This document shows positions 18,559-27,825 of a DNA stretch of 64,000 nt, in pieces. The position numbers were made by a program, and so were the translations under genes. Numbering within the stretch: position 1 is the stretch's first letter; each line of letters starts with the position of its first letter. The notes beneath the pieces were generated by a model. The model did not search any database. It worked only from the letters and a program-made list of their open reading frames with translations, and was not told the DNA's origin. Source of the stretch: Companilactobacillus bobalius (lineage in GTDB: Bacteria; Bacillota; Bacilli; Lactobacillales; Lactobacillaceae); NCBI RefSeq assembly GCF_009764355.1, contig NZ_LNUA01000059.1:1-64000 (forward strand), in the 5' to 3' direction.

Positions 18559-19617
18559 CTATTTGTTTAGTCTTTCCAAGAATTTATCAAAAATGAAGTC
18601 GGCGTCATGTGGTCCTGGCATTGCATCCGGATGGAATTGAACTGAGAAGGCATTGTACTTAGTATGTTCAACCCCTTCAACTGTTTGGTCATTCAATTCA
18701 ACTTGGGTCACTTTTAAATCTGTATTAGCGATGGATTCCGGATCAACCGCATACCCATGATTTTGAGAAGTGAAATAAATTTTGCCTGTTTCCAAATTTT
18801 TTACCGGATGATTGAAACCACGATGTCCAAATTTCATCTTAAAAGTTTTCGCACCATTGGCTAAACATAGCAGTTGGTGTCCCATACAGATGCCAAAGAC
18901 TGGATATTTCTTCTCTAGTTCCACGATGTTATCCAAAATATCGGTGTGATCGATTGGATCTCCAGGTCCATTACTCAAAAGAATTCCATCGGGTTTTAAA
19001 TTTTCGATATCCTCAACTGAAGTATTACCTGGCACAACAGTTACTTTAACGTCACGTCTTTGTAATTCATCGACAATACTTTGTTTGTAGCCGTAATCTA
19101 GCATCACGACATGCTTACCTTTGCCTGCAAATATTTGTGAAGTTTCCGCAATACTTTTATTCAACTGGGCTCGATCTAGTTGCCAATCAGCAATTTGGTC
19201 AATCAATCCTGAATTCAAATTGTCAACGATGGCTGCCTTTAAAGCTCCAGCCTTTCTAATTTTCAAAGTGATGGCACGTGTATCAATCCCTTGAATTCCG
19301 GGGATGTTCTCTTCTTTCAGGAATTGATCGATAGTCATTTCACTTTGGTAATTACCGACAACTTCCGCAATTTCACGAGCTAAAACACCTTTGATGTATG
19401 ACTTAGGTGACTCGTTAAATTTTTTAGAAATTCCGTAATTACCAATCATTGGTGTACAAAAATTAATAATTTGTCCGTTGTAAGATTGGTCAGTGATAGC
19501 TTCTTGGTATCCACTCATACCGGTTGTGAAAACTAACTCACCAATCGTTTCAACATCACCACCGAAGGCCTTACCTTCAAAATATGTACCATCTTCAAAA
19601 ACTAGATATCTTTTCAT
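18559..19617 (-). CDS. carA: carbamoyl-phosphate synthase small subunit
   Basis: 352 residues. An N-terminal CPSase small-chain domain (KRYLVFEDGTYFEG, TGMSGYQE) is followed by a class I glutamine amidotransferase domain with the nucleophile in FGICMGHQLL and the catalytic His in VQFHPDAMPGPHD. The usual third triad residue is Glu (HPE); here it is Asp (HPD). The longer frame starts four codons earlier, but GGAG lies there, so MKRYLVF is the start. Preceded by two PyrR-type attenuators, which implies repression by uridine nucleotides. Confidence 0.95.
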   Translation of the reverse strand: MKRYLVFEDGTYFEGKAFGGDVETIGELVFTTGMSGYQEAITDQSYNGQIINFCTPMIGNYGISKKFNESPKSYIKGVLAREIAEVVGNYQSEMTIDQFLKEENIPGIQGIDTRAITLKIRKAGALKAAIVDNLNSGLIDQIADWQLDRAQLNKSIAETSQIFAGKGKHVVMLDYGYKQSIVDELQRRDVKVTVVPGNTSVEDIENLKPDGILLSNGPGDPIDHTDILDNIVELEKKYPVFGICMGHQLLCLANGAKTFKMKFGHRGFNHPVKNLETGKIYFTSQNHGYAVDPESIANTDLKVTQVELNDQTVEGVEHTKYNAFSVQFHPDAMPGPHDADFIFDKFLERLNK

Positions 19618-19650
19618 AATATTCTCCAAACTTTCACAATATTTGAGACA

Positions 19651-19735
19651 GAAAAAGGGATGCTTTATCCAGCATCCCTCAAGTTTTGTCTTAGATTGAT
19701 TATTTAGACTGAACCTTTGAGACCTCTCTGGATCT
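19651..19735 (-). promoter_or_regulatory. second PyrR-type attenuator of carAB
   Basis: In mRNA sense, AGATCCAGAGAGGTCT (19735-19720) matches the PyrR anti-antiterminator loop (TCCAGAGAGG core). Further on, AGGGATGCT/AGCATCCCT with a T-run (19651-19679) forms the intrinsic terminator just before carA. PyrR bound with UMP would favour termination. Confidence 0.85.
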
Positions 19736-19753
19736 GATTAAAAATTCAAGATA

Positions 19754-19840
19754 TAAAAAAACTTCCCTTGCCAGTGCGACAAAGAAAGTTAGTTAGGGTT
19801 TCCCCATAAGCGATTGCACTTTCCAAGTCTCACTGGACTT
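19754..19840 (-). promoter_or_regulatory. first PyrR-type attenuator of carAB
   Basis: In mRNA sense AAGTCCAGTGAGACTT (19840-19825) resembles a PyrR loop, with GAGAC in place of GAGG. It is followed by an 11-bp terminator stem AACTTTCTTTG/CAAGGGAAGTT (arms 19790-19780 and 19770-19760) and a run of seven T. It lies wholly upstream of the second attenuator in the same leader. Confidence 0.75.
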
Positions 19841-19860
19841 AATTAAAAGTTGTTGTCCAT

Positions 19861-19889
19861 ATAATACAAGGAACTTCAGTGTTCGTCAA
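19861..19889 (-). promoter_or_regulatory. carAB promoter
   Basis: TTGACG (19884-19889) is 17 bp from TATTAT (19861-19866). Transcription would begin near 19854, about 14 bases before the first PyrR loop. Confidence 0.8.
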
Positions 19890-19894
19890 TAGGG

Positions 19895-20803
19895 TTATTT
19901 TTTAAAGACATGTTCACGGTGATATTGTAAATATTCTTTATTAGGAGAATATTGATAATTCATATGTATTTTTCTATTCTTATATTTATTTAATAATTTA
20001 TTGGTTTCCGCATCCGATGCAGCAACATCAGAAATAACAATATGACCTTTATCATTGAAGGTAAAATACCCTGCTGTAAAGGCTTCAGCTAACATTTTGG
20101 TAAAACTAATTCCATTACGTGGATCCAAACGAATTTCCTTATTGGCTGACCAAGGAACAATTCTGGCTACAACTAAATCATCCTCATCCACTGGACCTGC
20201 CACCGCCGATTTATAATGATAATTAAATTTTACTTTATCCGCAAAGAACTTTTGAACCGCATTGTAAGTTTTTACACCCTTAGCCTCATCATTGATAAAG
20301 TACAATTCATTCTTCTCAGCCTGATAACATTTCACCGCCAATAGTTCTTCAGCATCTGACAATTCTGGTTCAGATACCATATTCTTCTGGCGCTCTAATA
20401 AACCTCTGTAATCATGCTCATTTATCTGGGTGATACCATTCATGTTAAAGAAGTTGGACCACTTGCCTTTGAATTTACGAAATGTCCAATCGAAAGTACG
20501 CAAATTTTGTTTCATGAGACGATGGGAAAACAAATAAGGCTGTTCAATTGTGACAATATCATTGCCAGTAGCTGGATCTTGTCTTACAACTTCACCAAAT
20601 TTTCCAGCACCATAAAGGTAAAATTCATTACCCCATTCTGAAGCACTGCCAGAACGACGATAAATGATCAGATCACCTTTGTGAAGCTGATTGTTATTAT
20701 GATTTTGATAGCTATAGTATTTAAAATCCACATCATTGTGTTCAATACTAGAGCTGGAATCTATTATAAAATAATTGGTTTGGGAGTTCTCATTTTGATT
20801 CAT
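19895..20803 (-). CDS. HNH-fold-like protein with degenerate catalytic motif
   Basis: 302 residues. The C-terminal quarter reads VVARIVPWSANKEIRLDPRN followed by GISFTKMLAEAF, aligning by eye with the HNH block xxHIxPW...RLxPxNGxxL...HxxxFDxG of restriction-type HNH nucleases. Arg and non-His residues stand where the His residues are expected, so nuclease activity is doubtful. The N-terminal half contains GDLIIYRRSG and is not recognised. The start is MNQNENSQ behind AGAGGAAG. Divergent, 105 bp from the PLD-helicase gene, suggesting a shared role. Fold call is by eye; function unknown. Confidence 0.6.
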   Translation of the reverse strand: MNQNENSQTNYFIIDSSSSIEHNDVDFKYYSYQNHNNNQLHKGDLIIYRRSGSASEWGNEFYLYGAGKFGEVVRQDPATGNDIVTIEQPYLFSHRLMKQNLRTFDWTFRKFKGKWSNFFNMNGITQINEHDYRGLLERQKNMVSEPELSDAEELLAVKCYQAEKNELYFINDEAKGVKTYNAVQKFFADKVKFNYHYKSAVAGPVDEDDLVVARIVPWSANKEIRLDPRNGISFTKMLAEAFTAGYFTFNDKGHIVISDVAASDAETNKLLNKYKNRKIHMNYQYSPNKEYLQYHREHVFKK

Positions 20804-20908
20804 AAAATACACTTCCTCTGCCTTTCATTGTACACAAATCATCTATAAAATTTAACCGCTCTGATATACTTGTCTATTAGAACAATTACAAATTGGAAGT
20901 GAAATTAT

Positions 20909-23797
20909 ATGGACGCTGATTATGAAATTAACCAAGGCGTAAACTTTGGCTTCATCGACAACTCGACACAATCATTATCCCGTTATCAACCAGCATTGAT
21001 AACTAATCAAAATGGGACCGTGCTCGATACTCTGGAAGACGAATTACGTAACGCCAAATCCTTTACCATTGCCGTAGCCTTCGTTACTTCGGGTGGTCTA
21101 TTAGATCTTAAAAGTATTCTGGCTGACATCGCTACACACGGTGTCCGTGGAAAACTTATCACTTCAACTTACTTAGGCTTTAATAATCCGGATGTCTTCG
21201 ACGATTTATTGCAAATCCCTAATCTCGACGTTAAAGTTTTGGATCAAGATGGCTTCCATACAAAGGCCTACTATTTCAATCATGACACTTACGAAAGTGC
21301 CCTAATAGGTAGTTCCAATCTAACGCAAAACGCTTTGAAAAAGAATTTCGAATGGAACCTGCGTATCACTTCAACTGAACGTGGTGACGTTATTCGTAAT
21401 GTTAAAAATGAACTAGATAATCTTTGGCAACAAGCCGCTCCTTTGACACCATCATGGATAGAAGATTACCGCCAAAATTGGCAACCTAATTATTCAACTT
21501 ATCGAAATAAGAAACAAATTAAACCAGCAGACAAAATTGTTCCTAACGAAATGCAGAAACCAGCCTTGGAAGCTCTGAAACATTTACGAGATGTCGAACA
21601 TGCTAAAAAGGGATTAGTTGTGGCGGCGACCGGAACTGGTAAAACTTATTTAGCCGCTTTTGATGTCCAACAGTTTAATCCTAAGCGACTATTATTTGTC
21701 GTTCACCGGGAACAAATTTTGCGTAAAGCTATGTCCAGTTTCAAAGAAATTTTGGGTGGGTCTGATAACGACTATGGTATTCTCAGCGGTAATCAAAAAG
21801 AAGTAACTGCGCGTTATCTTTTCGCAACGGTTAACATGATTTCTAAAAAATCGGTCCGTGAACAATTGGGAGCCGCTGCATTCGACTACATTATCATCGA
21901 CGAGGCTCATCGCGTTAGCCAAAATCAGCCTGATGAAAAAGAATCCATGTACCAACATTTGATGAACTTTTACCAACCACAATTCATGTTGGGAATGACG
22001 GCTACTCCCGAAAGAACCGATGGAACCAACGTTTACAAGTATTTCGACTACCATCTGGCTTATGAAATTTCACTATTAGACTCATTAGACAATGACCTAC
22101 TCGTACCTTTCCACTACATCGGTGTAACTGACTATGAGAAAAACGGTGAAGTTATCGATGACAAAACTAGTTTGAAATATTTAGTATCTGATGAACGTGT
22201 AAATTACATTATTGATAAAACTAATTATTACGGTCCTCGTGGCAATAATGTACACGGATTAATTTTTGTTAGTCGTGTCGCTGAAGGTCGTGAATTGGCT
22301 GTTAAGCTTACCGCTAAAGGAATCAACGCTCAATTTGTTTCTGCTGAGGATACGGTCGAGGCTCGAGAAAAAGCTGTTCGAGAATTGACTGACGGCAAAC
22401 TACAATACATCATCACAGTTGATATTTTTAATGAGGGCGTGGATATTCCTATCCTCAATCAAATTGTCATGATGCGTCCCACAAAATCCAGCATTATATT
22501 TCTACAACAATTAGGACGTGGATTACGTAAATTTGTTCATAAGGAATTCGTGACAATTTTAGATTTTATCGGTAATTATGATGAAAATTATATGATTCCA
22601 ATGGCATTCGATCGTTCTCATACCAGCAACAAAGAGAAAATCCTCAAACAGATCGTCAGCCCCAGTATTTCTGGAGTTTCCACGATTCATTTTGAAGAAG
22701 TAGCTCGTAATCGAATTCTGGCAGCCGTTTCAAAAGCTCGTTTAAATGATATGAATCGTTTCAAAGCTGCTTATCAAAGCCTTAAAGATAAAATTGGCTT
22801 ACGGTCACCTATGTTATTAGACTTTGCCAAACTAGGCAGTGTTGACGTTCCCGATATAATTGATAAATTTAAGACTGTTTATGACATGCAAAATAAATTT
22901 GAAGATAATCTTTCTGATTCACTTACTAAAGAACAATATTCATTTTTAAAATTTATTTCTGCGGAAATCACTGTATCTAAACGTCCTGTTGAAGCATGGA
23001 TTTTGAAACAATTGTTACTTCGGCATACTTTAACTGACGAAGAAATTCTATCTGAACTTCAATCTCAAAATATTTTCTGTGACAGTGAAACTTTGGTCAA
23101 TGTGGCTTCTGTCTTAGACTTCAGTTACTTTTCAAAAGTAAAACAAAAAAAATACGGCCAAGTTGTGTTAACTGACCGTATCGATGATAAATGGAAATTT
23201 ACTTCTGAACTCCAACAAATGTTGCAACTACAAATGTTTAGAAAATATTTTGAAGATGCTTTAGATGCAAAACTTTGGGATGTACATCAAAATCCAGCAA
23301 TCTATCGTAATCGATTTACCATTGGCGAAAAATATTTCCGTCCTGACATTATCAAGATGTTGAACTGGAAAAATGAGCCTAATTATATAAATATTGGTGG
23401 TTACGGCTTAAGAGATGATGGACGTTTTCTTCCTGTTTTCATATCTTTAAAGAAGACTGTGAAAGTTCAAAATAAGATGGTATATGAAAATACCTTCTCG
23501 GATCGTTCAACCTTACCTTTGTTCTCTAAAAGTGGACGTTCAATGTCCAGTACAGTTGAGAGTGAGATTCTCAAACATAAAGGTTTTGGGATGATTCAGT
23601 TGTTCGTGAGAAAATCTAACAACGATAGAGTAGATGGTAAGGATTTTTACTATCTTGGTTCCGCACGTATTCTTACTGCAAAAGATATAGTTGAAAAAAA
23701 CAGCGATGGTAAGCCAACCAAATTAGTTGAATTTACACTTCGATTGGAACATGAATTGGATTTAGGATTGTATCATTTTTTGACTGAAGAAAGTTAA
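20909..23797 (+). CDS. PLD nuclease-superfamily 2 helicase-DUF3427 fusion
   Basis: 962 residues. A phospholipase-D-like domain (about 40-180; FHTKAYYF with H117/K119, and LIGSSNLTQ) is followed by a superfamily 2 helicase core: Walker A AATGTGKT 239-246, DEAH 331-334, TATPERTDG 364-372, and the C-terminal helicase lobe with QQLGRGLRK. The last 300 residues match the DUF3427 type. Such fusions occur as solitary genes or in defence islands; a DNA-processing role against foreign DNA is plausible but unproven. ATG follows GGAAGTGAAATTAT. Divergent partner is the HNH-like gene; convergent neighbour is the TIGR04141-like gene. Confidence 0.85.
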   Translation: MDADYEINQGVNFGFIDNSTQSLSRYQPALITNQNGTVLDTLEDELRNAKSFTIAVAFVTSGGLLDLKSILADIATHGVRGKLITSTYLGFNNPDVFDDLLQIPNLDVKVLDQDGFHTKAYYFNHDTYESALIGSSNLTQNALKKNFEWNLRITSTERGDVIRNVKNELDNLWQQAAPLTPSWIEDYRQNWQPNYSTYRNKKQIKPADKIVPNEMQKPALEALKHLRDVEHAKKGLVVAATGTGKTYLAAFDVQQFNPKRLLFVVHREQILRKAMSSFKEILGGSDNDYGILSGNQKEVTARYLFATVNMISKKSVREQLGAAAFDYIIIDEAHRVSQNQPDEKESMYQHLMNFYQPQFMLGMTATPERTDGTNVYKYFDYHLAYEISLLDSLDNDLLVPFHYIGVTDYEKNGEVIDDKTSLKYLVSDERVNYIIDKTNYYGPRGNNVHGLIFVSRVAEGRELAVKLTAKGINAQFVSAEDTVEAREKAVRELTDGKLQYIITVDIFNEGVDIPILNQIVMMRPTKSSIIFLQQLGRGLRKFVHKEFVTILDFIGNYDENYMIPMAFDRSHTSNKEKILKQIVSPSISGVSTIHFEEVARNRILAAVSKARLNDMNRFKAAYQSLKDKIGLRSPMLLDFAKLGSVDVPDIIDKFKTVYDMQNKFEDNLSDSLTKEQYSFLKFISAEITVSKRPVEAWILKQLLLRHTLTDEEILSELQSQNIFCDSETLVNVASVLDFSYFSKVKQKKYGQVVLTDRIDDKWKFTSELQQMLQLQMFRKYFEDALDAKLWDVHQNPAIYRNRFTIGEKYFRPDIIKMLNWKNEPNYINIGGYGLRDDGRFLPVFISLKKTVKVQNKMVYENTFSDRSTLPLFSKSGRSMSSTVESEILKHKGFGMIQLFVRKSNNDRVDGKDFYYLGSARILTAKDIVEKNSDGKPTKLVEFTLRLEHELDLGLYHFLTEES

Positions 23798-23859
23798 TAG
23801 GAACAATTTAAATTTGTAATAATAATGATTAATTGAATAGAATGTGGAAAACTGACACT

Positions 23860-25485
23860 TTATTTTTGTTTAACCCATGCTAATTCCACTTTGAATCCCA
23901 TAGATCTCAACTCATTAATTGTTCGTGAGAAACTAATCATAGAAAAGAATGGTAATTCTTGTTTGTTTCTTATAATAACAAACACAATTGTTATTTTATT
24001 ATTAGGAATATTTTTACTTAGAAAACCAGTCTTAAAAATTTGAGAATTTTTTTCAATCAATTCCTTCTCAATTTTTTCTCTGAACTTATCATCAACATTT
24101 TGCGACATCAATTGGGCAGGAACTATCGACTGCATAAATAGGTGACTTAACGTAGATGACGATTTACCAAATTTAACATAAAGAAATTTCCTATCACTTG
24201 TAACAATATCCGCTGGCTCAACACTACCTTTGCCTATATATCTGTTTCTATAACCTGTTAAATGTAATTCACATGCATTTCCAAGTTTATTAGTAGCCCT
24301 ACTGTTATACTCCGTTTCATTCTCATTATTTCTTGACTCTGGTAAACAAAGATTAGATCGTTTTACTGAATCTAAGACATTTTTCATATCCGTATAGAAA
24401 GTATTGGAAACTTCAAACCATTCTCCATTAAATAAAATATATCTTTTCTTTAATTCTATTAATTCTAAAAATATGCACTTAAAAAGTCGTTCAGATCTTT
24501 TTTCCCCATTTTCTGAAACTGTAACCGTCACTTTACTAATTGTTTTTATTCTACTCAATACTGTTTTCGCGGTATGCTTGCGACTATTTATGTACAATCT
24601 TAATTTTTCTACCAAGGAGGCATCCATTGAATCTATTTTCTTGGATAGACCGCTCACATCCATATCAGATACTTCTACGAAATATGGATAAGCTATACCA
24701 AATTCTTCACCCTTCTCTATGCTTTGAACCATAGAATAATTTAATCTTTCAATTTCATTTTTATTAGTTACTTTGGAAAGTCTAGATATCCATTCTGAAA
24801 CCTTGTCATCTGTCAAATAAGCATCTAAATAATATTTTAGATCCTCAGCAATCTCATTAGGCTTCATCATTCTCTTTGCTTTAAGTAAATTACCTAAACC
24901 TTCTATTTTTGTTTCAACAGCTCCATTTCGAAATACTCCGGATACGGAACTAGGAAATTCAGAATCACCACTTATCAGATCATTTATTCCCTCAGAACTA
25001 TTTCCTACGATTTGTTTATTACTTTGAACAATGGCATCCGTTATCTGCATTGTGCTGACAGAGTCTATCATTCGATTACTTATTTTTTTTGCAGCAATAT
25101 TCTTCCCAAAATCATTAATAATGGTATCCGAATTTAACAATGAATCTCCGTATCCAAAAGATATACTCATGAAATAATTGTCTCCATTTTTAGACATTAT
25201 TTTCATTACGATGACTGCTTTAGAATAAAAATTATCGGGAATTTCATCACGTTTTCCAATCATATTTTCAAACAGTCCTTTCCACTTAGGTGTGGATTTC
25301 TGACGTAATAAGGCAAAAGCTTTGCCGTGTCCCATACCTTTAGAGCTCAATGAATATATTTTAATTTTGTCCCCCTCGCTACCATCCTTTTTATACTCAT
25401 CTTTTAAAACGTTCTCATATTTAGTTACATTTTTCTTATGTAATCTGATAGAAACATCATACTTTCTCTTTTTATCTTCAACCAT
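23860..25485 (-). CDS. TIGR04141/DUF6119-type sporadically distributed protein
   Basis: 541 residues. The C-terminal region has EPADIVTSDRKFLYVKFGKS directly followed by SSTLSHLFMQS, the hallmark of the TIGR04141 (DUF6119) family: an E...D...K-like pattern reminiscent of a PD-(D/E)XK nuclease, followed by SxLSHLFxQ. The family is patchily distributed and often sits in defence islands; its function is not established. ATG follows AAGGGAGAATAAAT. Codon use is visibly more AT-rich than the carAB or sbcDC neighbours, suggesting transfer. It stands alone on its strand, converging on the helicase gene with a 62-bp gap. Confidence 0.75.
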   Translation of the reverse strand: MVEDKKRKYDVSIRLHKKNVTKYENVLKDEYKKDGSEGDKIKIYSLSSKGMGHGKAFALLRQKSTPKWKGLFENMIGKRDEIPDNFYSKAVIVMKIMSKNGDNYFMSISFGYGDSLLNSDTIINDFGKNIAAKKISNRMIDSVSTMQITDAIVQSNKQIVGNSSEGINDLISGDSEFPSSVSGVFRNGAVETKIEGLGNLLKAKRMMKPNEIAEDLKYYLDAYLTDDKVSEWISRLSKVTNKNEIERLNYSMVQSIEKGEEFGIAYPYFVEVSDMDVSGLSKKIDSMDASLVEKLRLYINSRKHTAKTVLSRIKTISKVTVTVSENGEKRSERLFKCIFLELIELKKRYILFNGEWFEVSNTFYTDMKNVLDSVKRSNLCLPESRNNENETEYNSRATNKLGNACELHLTGYRNRYIGKGSVEPADIVTSDRKFLYVKFGKSSSTLSHLFMQSIVPAQLMSQNVDDKFREKIEKELIEKNSQIFKTGFLSKNIPNNKITIVFVIIRNKQELPFFSMISFSRTINELRSMGFKVELAWVKQK

Positions 25486-25569
25486 ATTTATTCTCCCTTA
25501 ATTACCAATTCAAAAACTATAATATTACAGAAACCCTTTCTAAAAAGAATATCTTCTAAACAAATTAAA

Positions 25570-27012
25570 CTATATAAGCATTCTCAATTTCCCCATAGCC
25601 ATACTAAACTCATCACAAGTAGTATAAGCAAAGGACAATCGAATAGACCGGTTCTTCTTAAAATCATAAATATCACCGGTATTCAAAAGTATCCCTTCAT
25701 TCAAGGCTTTCTCAAACAAATCCTCAGCCTCAATATCATTCTTAAATGTTAACCAAATATAAAATCCACCAATAGGTTGATTCCAAGTGGCAATTCCCTG
25801 AAAATTATCTTCCAAAACTTTCAAAGCGTTATCGCGACGTTTCTTTAATTCTTTTTTTAAATTGATTAGATATTCATCATACAAACCGCTATTCAAAAAT
25901 TCAGCGAATACCAATTGCGATAAGGAACTGGCTCCATAATCCATCTGCATCTTGGTATCTCCTAGTCTCTGGATAACTGGTTCAGATGCAATGACCCAAC
26001 CAATCCTCAAGCCTGGTGCCAAAGCTTTTGAAGCACTGCCTAAATACATGACCATCCCGTTTTTATCCATAGCTTTCAAAGCGGTTGGTTGTTCGTCAAA
26101 ACATAATTCCTGGTAGACTCCATCTTCTATGATTGGGAGTCTATTTTGTATACAAAATTCCATCAATTCGTGACGTCTGAAATCTGACATCGTGGTACCG
26201 GTAGGATTATGATTGGTCGGGATCGTGTACAAAACTGATTCCTTATCTTTCAAACGTTTCTCAATACGCCAATATTCCATCCCGTCTCTATCCATTGGTA
26301 TACCGTCTAAATTCAAACCCATGGATTGGAATGTTTGGAGTGACTTCAAATAACTTGGTGCCTCAGTAAAAACGGTACTACCATCTTCCAATAGACATGA
26401 AGCAATCAGCTGTAAAGCTTGCAACGCACCGGAGGTAATCAAAATATTTTTCACTCCAACATTGATGCCTAATTTCTGCATATGTTTAGCAATCGCTGTT
26501 CGCAACTCTAACAAGCCTAAGGGTTCCGCATATCCCAAAGATGTGATTTCGGTACTCAATTTTTGCATGATTTCCGACCACATTTTTTTAGGAAAAAGTC
26601 GAGGGTCCAACTCCCCTGTTCCTAAACGAGTAATCTTAGGAGCAAATTCCCAATGATTGATCTGTTGGATACGACGCGTATTCTCTTGAAAATAGCCGGC
26701 AGAAATATATTTTTTCCAATTTAAAGCTGTTGGCAACATCAATGACCAAGTATTACTGATAATTTGAGTCCCGGCACCATGCTTACCAGAAATTATTCCA
26801 TATGAAGTCAATTCATCAATAGCGGTTGAAATGGTACTCCGATTCACGTGAAACATTTTGGCTAAATCCCGCTGTGACGGCAATCTAGTGCCGATTTGCC
26901 ATTGTCCACTGGCAACTTTATCACAAACATATTTAACAATTTGGCGATAAATTGGTACTGAACTTTTTTTGTCTGGTTGCCAATCAATTACGACAGGAAA
27001 TTCTCTTCGCAT
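25570..27012 (-). CDS. MocR-family GntR/aminotransferase regulator
   Basis: 480 residues. An N-terminal GntR winged HTH (about 15-80; WQIGTRLPSQRDLAKMFHVN, RSTISTAIDEL) is fused to a fold-type I aminotransferase domain with the PLP lysine in GSASKALAPGLRIGW. MocR regulators sense PLP or amino compounds and usually control a divergent gene, here a LysE-type exporter. ATG follows AAAGGAGAAACAA. Three TTGGTTGG boxes lie in the divergent spacer, a repeat arrangement typical of MocR operators. Confidence 0.92.
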   Translation of the reverse strand: MRREFPVVIDWQPDKKSSVPIYRQIVKYVCDKVASGQWQIGTRLPSQRDLAKMFHVNRSTISTAIDELTSYGIISGKHGAGTQIISNTWSLMLPTALNWKKYISAGYFQENTRRIQQINHWEFAPKITRLGTGELDPRLFPKKMWSEIMQKLSTEITSLGYAEPLGLLELRTAIAKHMQKLGINVGVKNILITSGALQALQLIASCLLEDGSTVFTEAPSYLKSLQTFQSMGLNLDGIPMDRDGMEYWRIEKRLKDKESVLYTIPTNHNPTGTTMSDFRRHELMEFCIQNRLPIIEDGVYQELCFDEQPTALKAMDKNGMVMYLGSASKALAPGLRIGWVIASEPVIQRLGDTKMQMDYGASSLSQLVFAEFLNSGLYDEYLINLKKELKKRRDNALKVLEDNFQGIATWNQPIGGFYIWLTFKNDIEAEDLFEKALNEGILLNTGDIYDFKKNRSIRLSFAYTTCDEFSMAMGKLRMLI

Positions 27013-27023
27013 TTGTTTCTCCT

Positions 27024-27120
27024 TTGGTTGGGTTTATAAAAATAACTTGGTTGGTTACTATTTTTAAAAACACTTATATAATCATTATTATGCTTAAATT
27101 ATAAACCATAATTTGGTTGG
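27024..27120. promoter_or_regulatory. candidate MocR operator with three TTGGTTGG boxes
   Basis: TTGGTTGG occurs at 27024-27031, 27047-27054 and 27113-27120, all in the same direction, the first two 23 bp apart. GGTTTATAA (27030-27038) and TTATAAACC (27099-27107) add an inverted pair. This lies between the mocR and lysE starts, where MocR proteins typically bind repeats. Confidence 0.65.
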
Positions 27121-27136
27121 CAAGGGAGGTAAAATT

Positions 27137-27751
27137 ATGAACTTTTTTCTACAAGGACTAACTATGGGATTCGCGATTGAAGCGCCGATTGGTTTAGCAA
27201 ATTTATTTGTGATCAATAATGCGTTAACTCAATCACGCCGTCGTTCATATATTGCTGCCTTTTTTGTGGCTTTCTTTGACATTGCTCTATCAATCGCCTG
27301 CTTCTTTGGTATTGGAGCAATCATGAAGCAATTTGAATGGCTTAAAATTGCTATTCTTCTTTTCGGAAGTTTAATCGTAATTTATATGGGGATTAATCTT
27401 TTGCGTGCTGAAACTTCTGAAATTGGCAGTAAAGATACTGAATTAACCATGTTCAAAACCATTTCAACAGCTTTTGTCATGATTTGGTTCAATCCACAAG
27501 CAATCATTGATGGATCACTGATGTTGGGGGCTTTTCAAGTCACATTACCAGTCAATAGTTATCCAATCTTCATTGGCGGTGTCGTCATCGCTTCATTTGT
27601 TTGGTTTATCGGTTTGAATCTAGTCATCGCTAAGTTTAAAGATAAATTCAACGCTAAAGTTTTACGGACTATCAATATGGTTTGCGGCGCTGTTATCATT
27701 CTTTACGGTTTGAAATTGTTCTACAACTTCATTACATTGATAATTCATTAA
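27137..27751 (+). CDS. LysE/RhtB-family amino acid exporter
   Basis: 204 residues with five or six transmembrane helices. LysE-type features are the N-terminal GFAIEAPIGLANLFVINNAL, a proline/glycine-rich first loop, the central WFNPQAIIDG block and a C-terminal hydrophobic helix. It would export amino acids or related small molecules. The longer frame begins at 27113 inside the third operator box; AGGGAGG precedes MNFFLQ at the correct distance, so 27137 is the start. Divergent from mocR, its likely regulator. Confidence 0.9.
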   Translation: MNFFLQGLTMGFAIEAPIGLANLFVINNALTQSRRRSYIAAFFVAFFDIALSIACFFGIGAIMKQFEWLKIAILLFGSLIVIYMGINLLRAETSEIGSKDTELTMFKTISTAFVMIWFNPQAIIDGSLMLGAFQVTLPVNSYPIFIGGVVIASFVWFIGLNLVIAKFKDKFNAKVLRTINMVCGAVIILYGLKLFYNFITLIIH

Positions 27752-27772
27752 GTCTTTTGGACTTAAAACAAA

Positions 27773-27813
27773 TAAAAGCGGGTAATCGTATTTCGATTAC
27801 CCGCTTTATTTTT
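27773..27813. terminator. bidirectional terminator after the LysE-family gene
   Basis: AAAGCGGGTAATCG pairs with CGATTACCCGCTTT around TATTT, with A-rich and T-rich flanks. Confidence 0.9.
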
Positions 27814-27825
27814 GCTTTTATTTAA

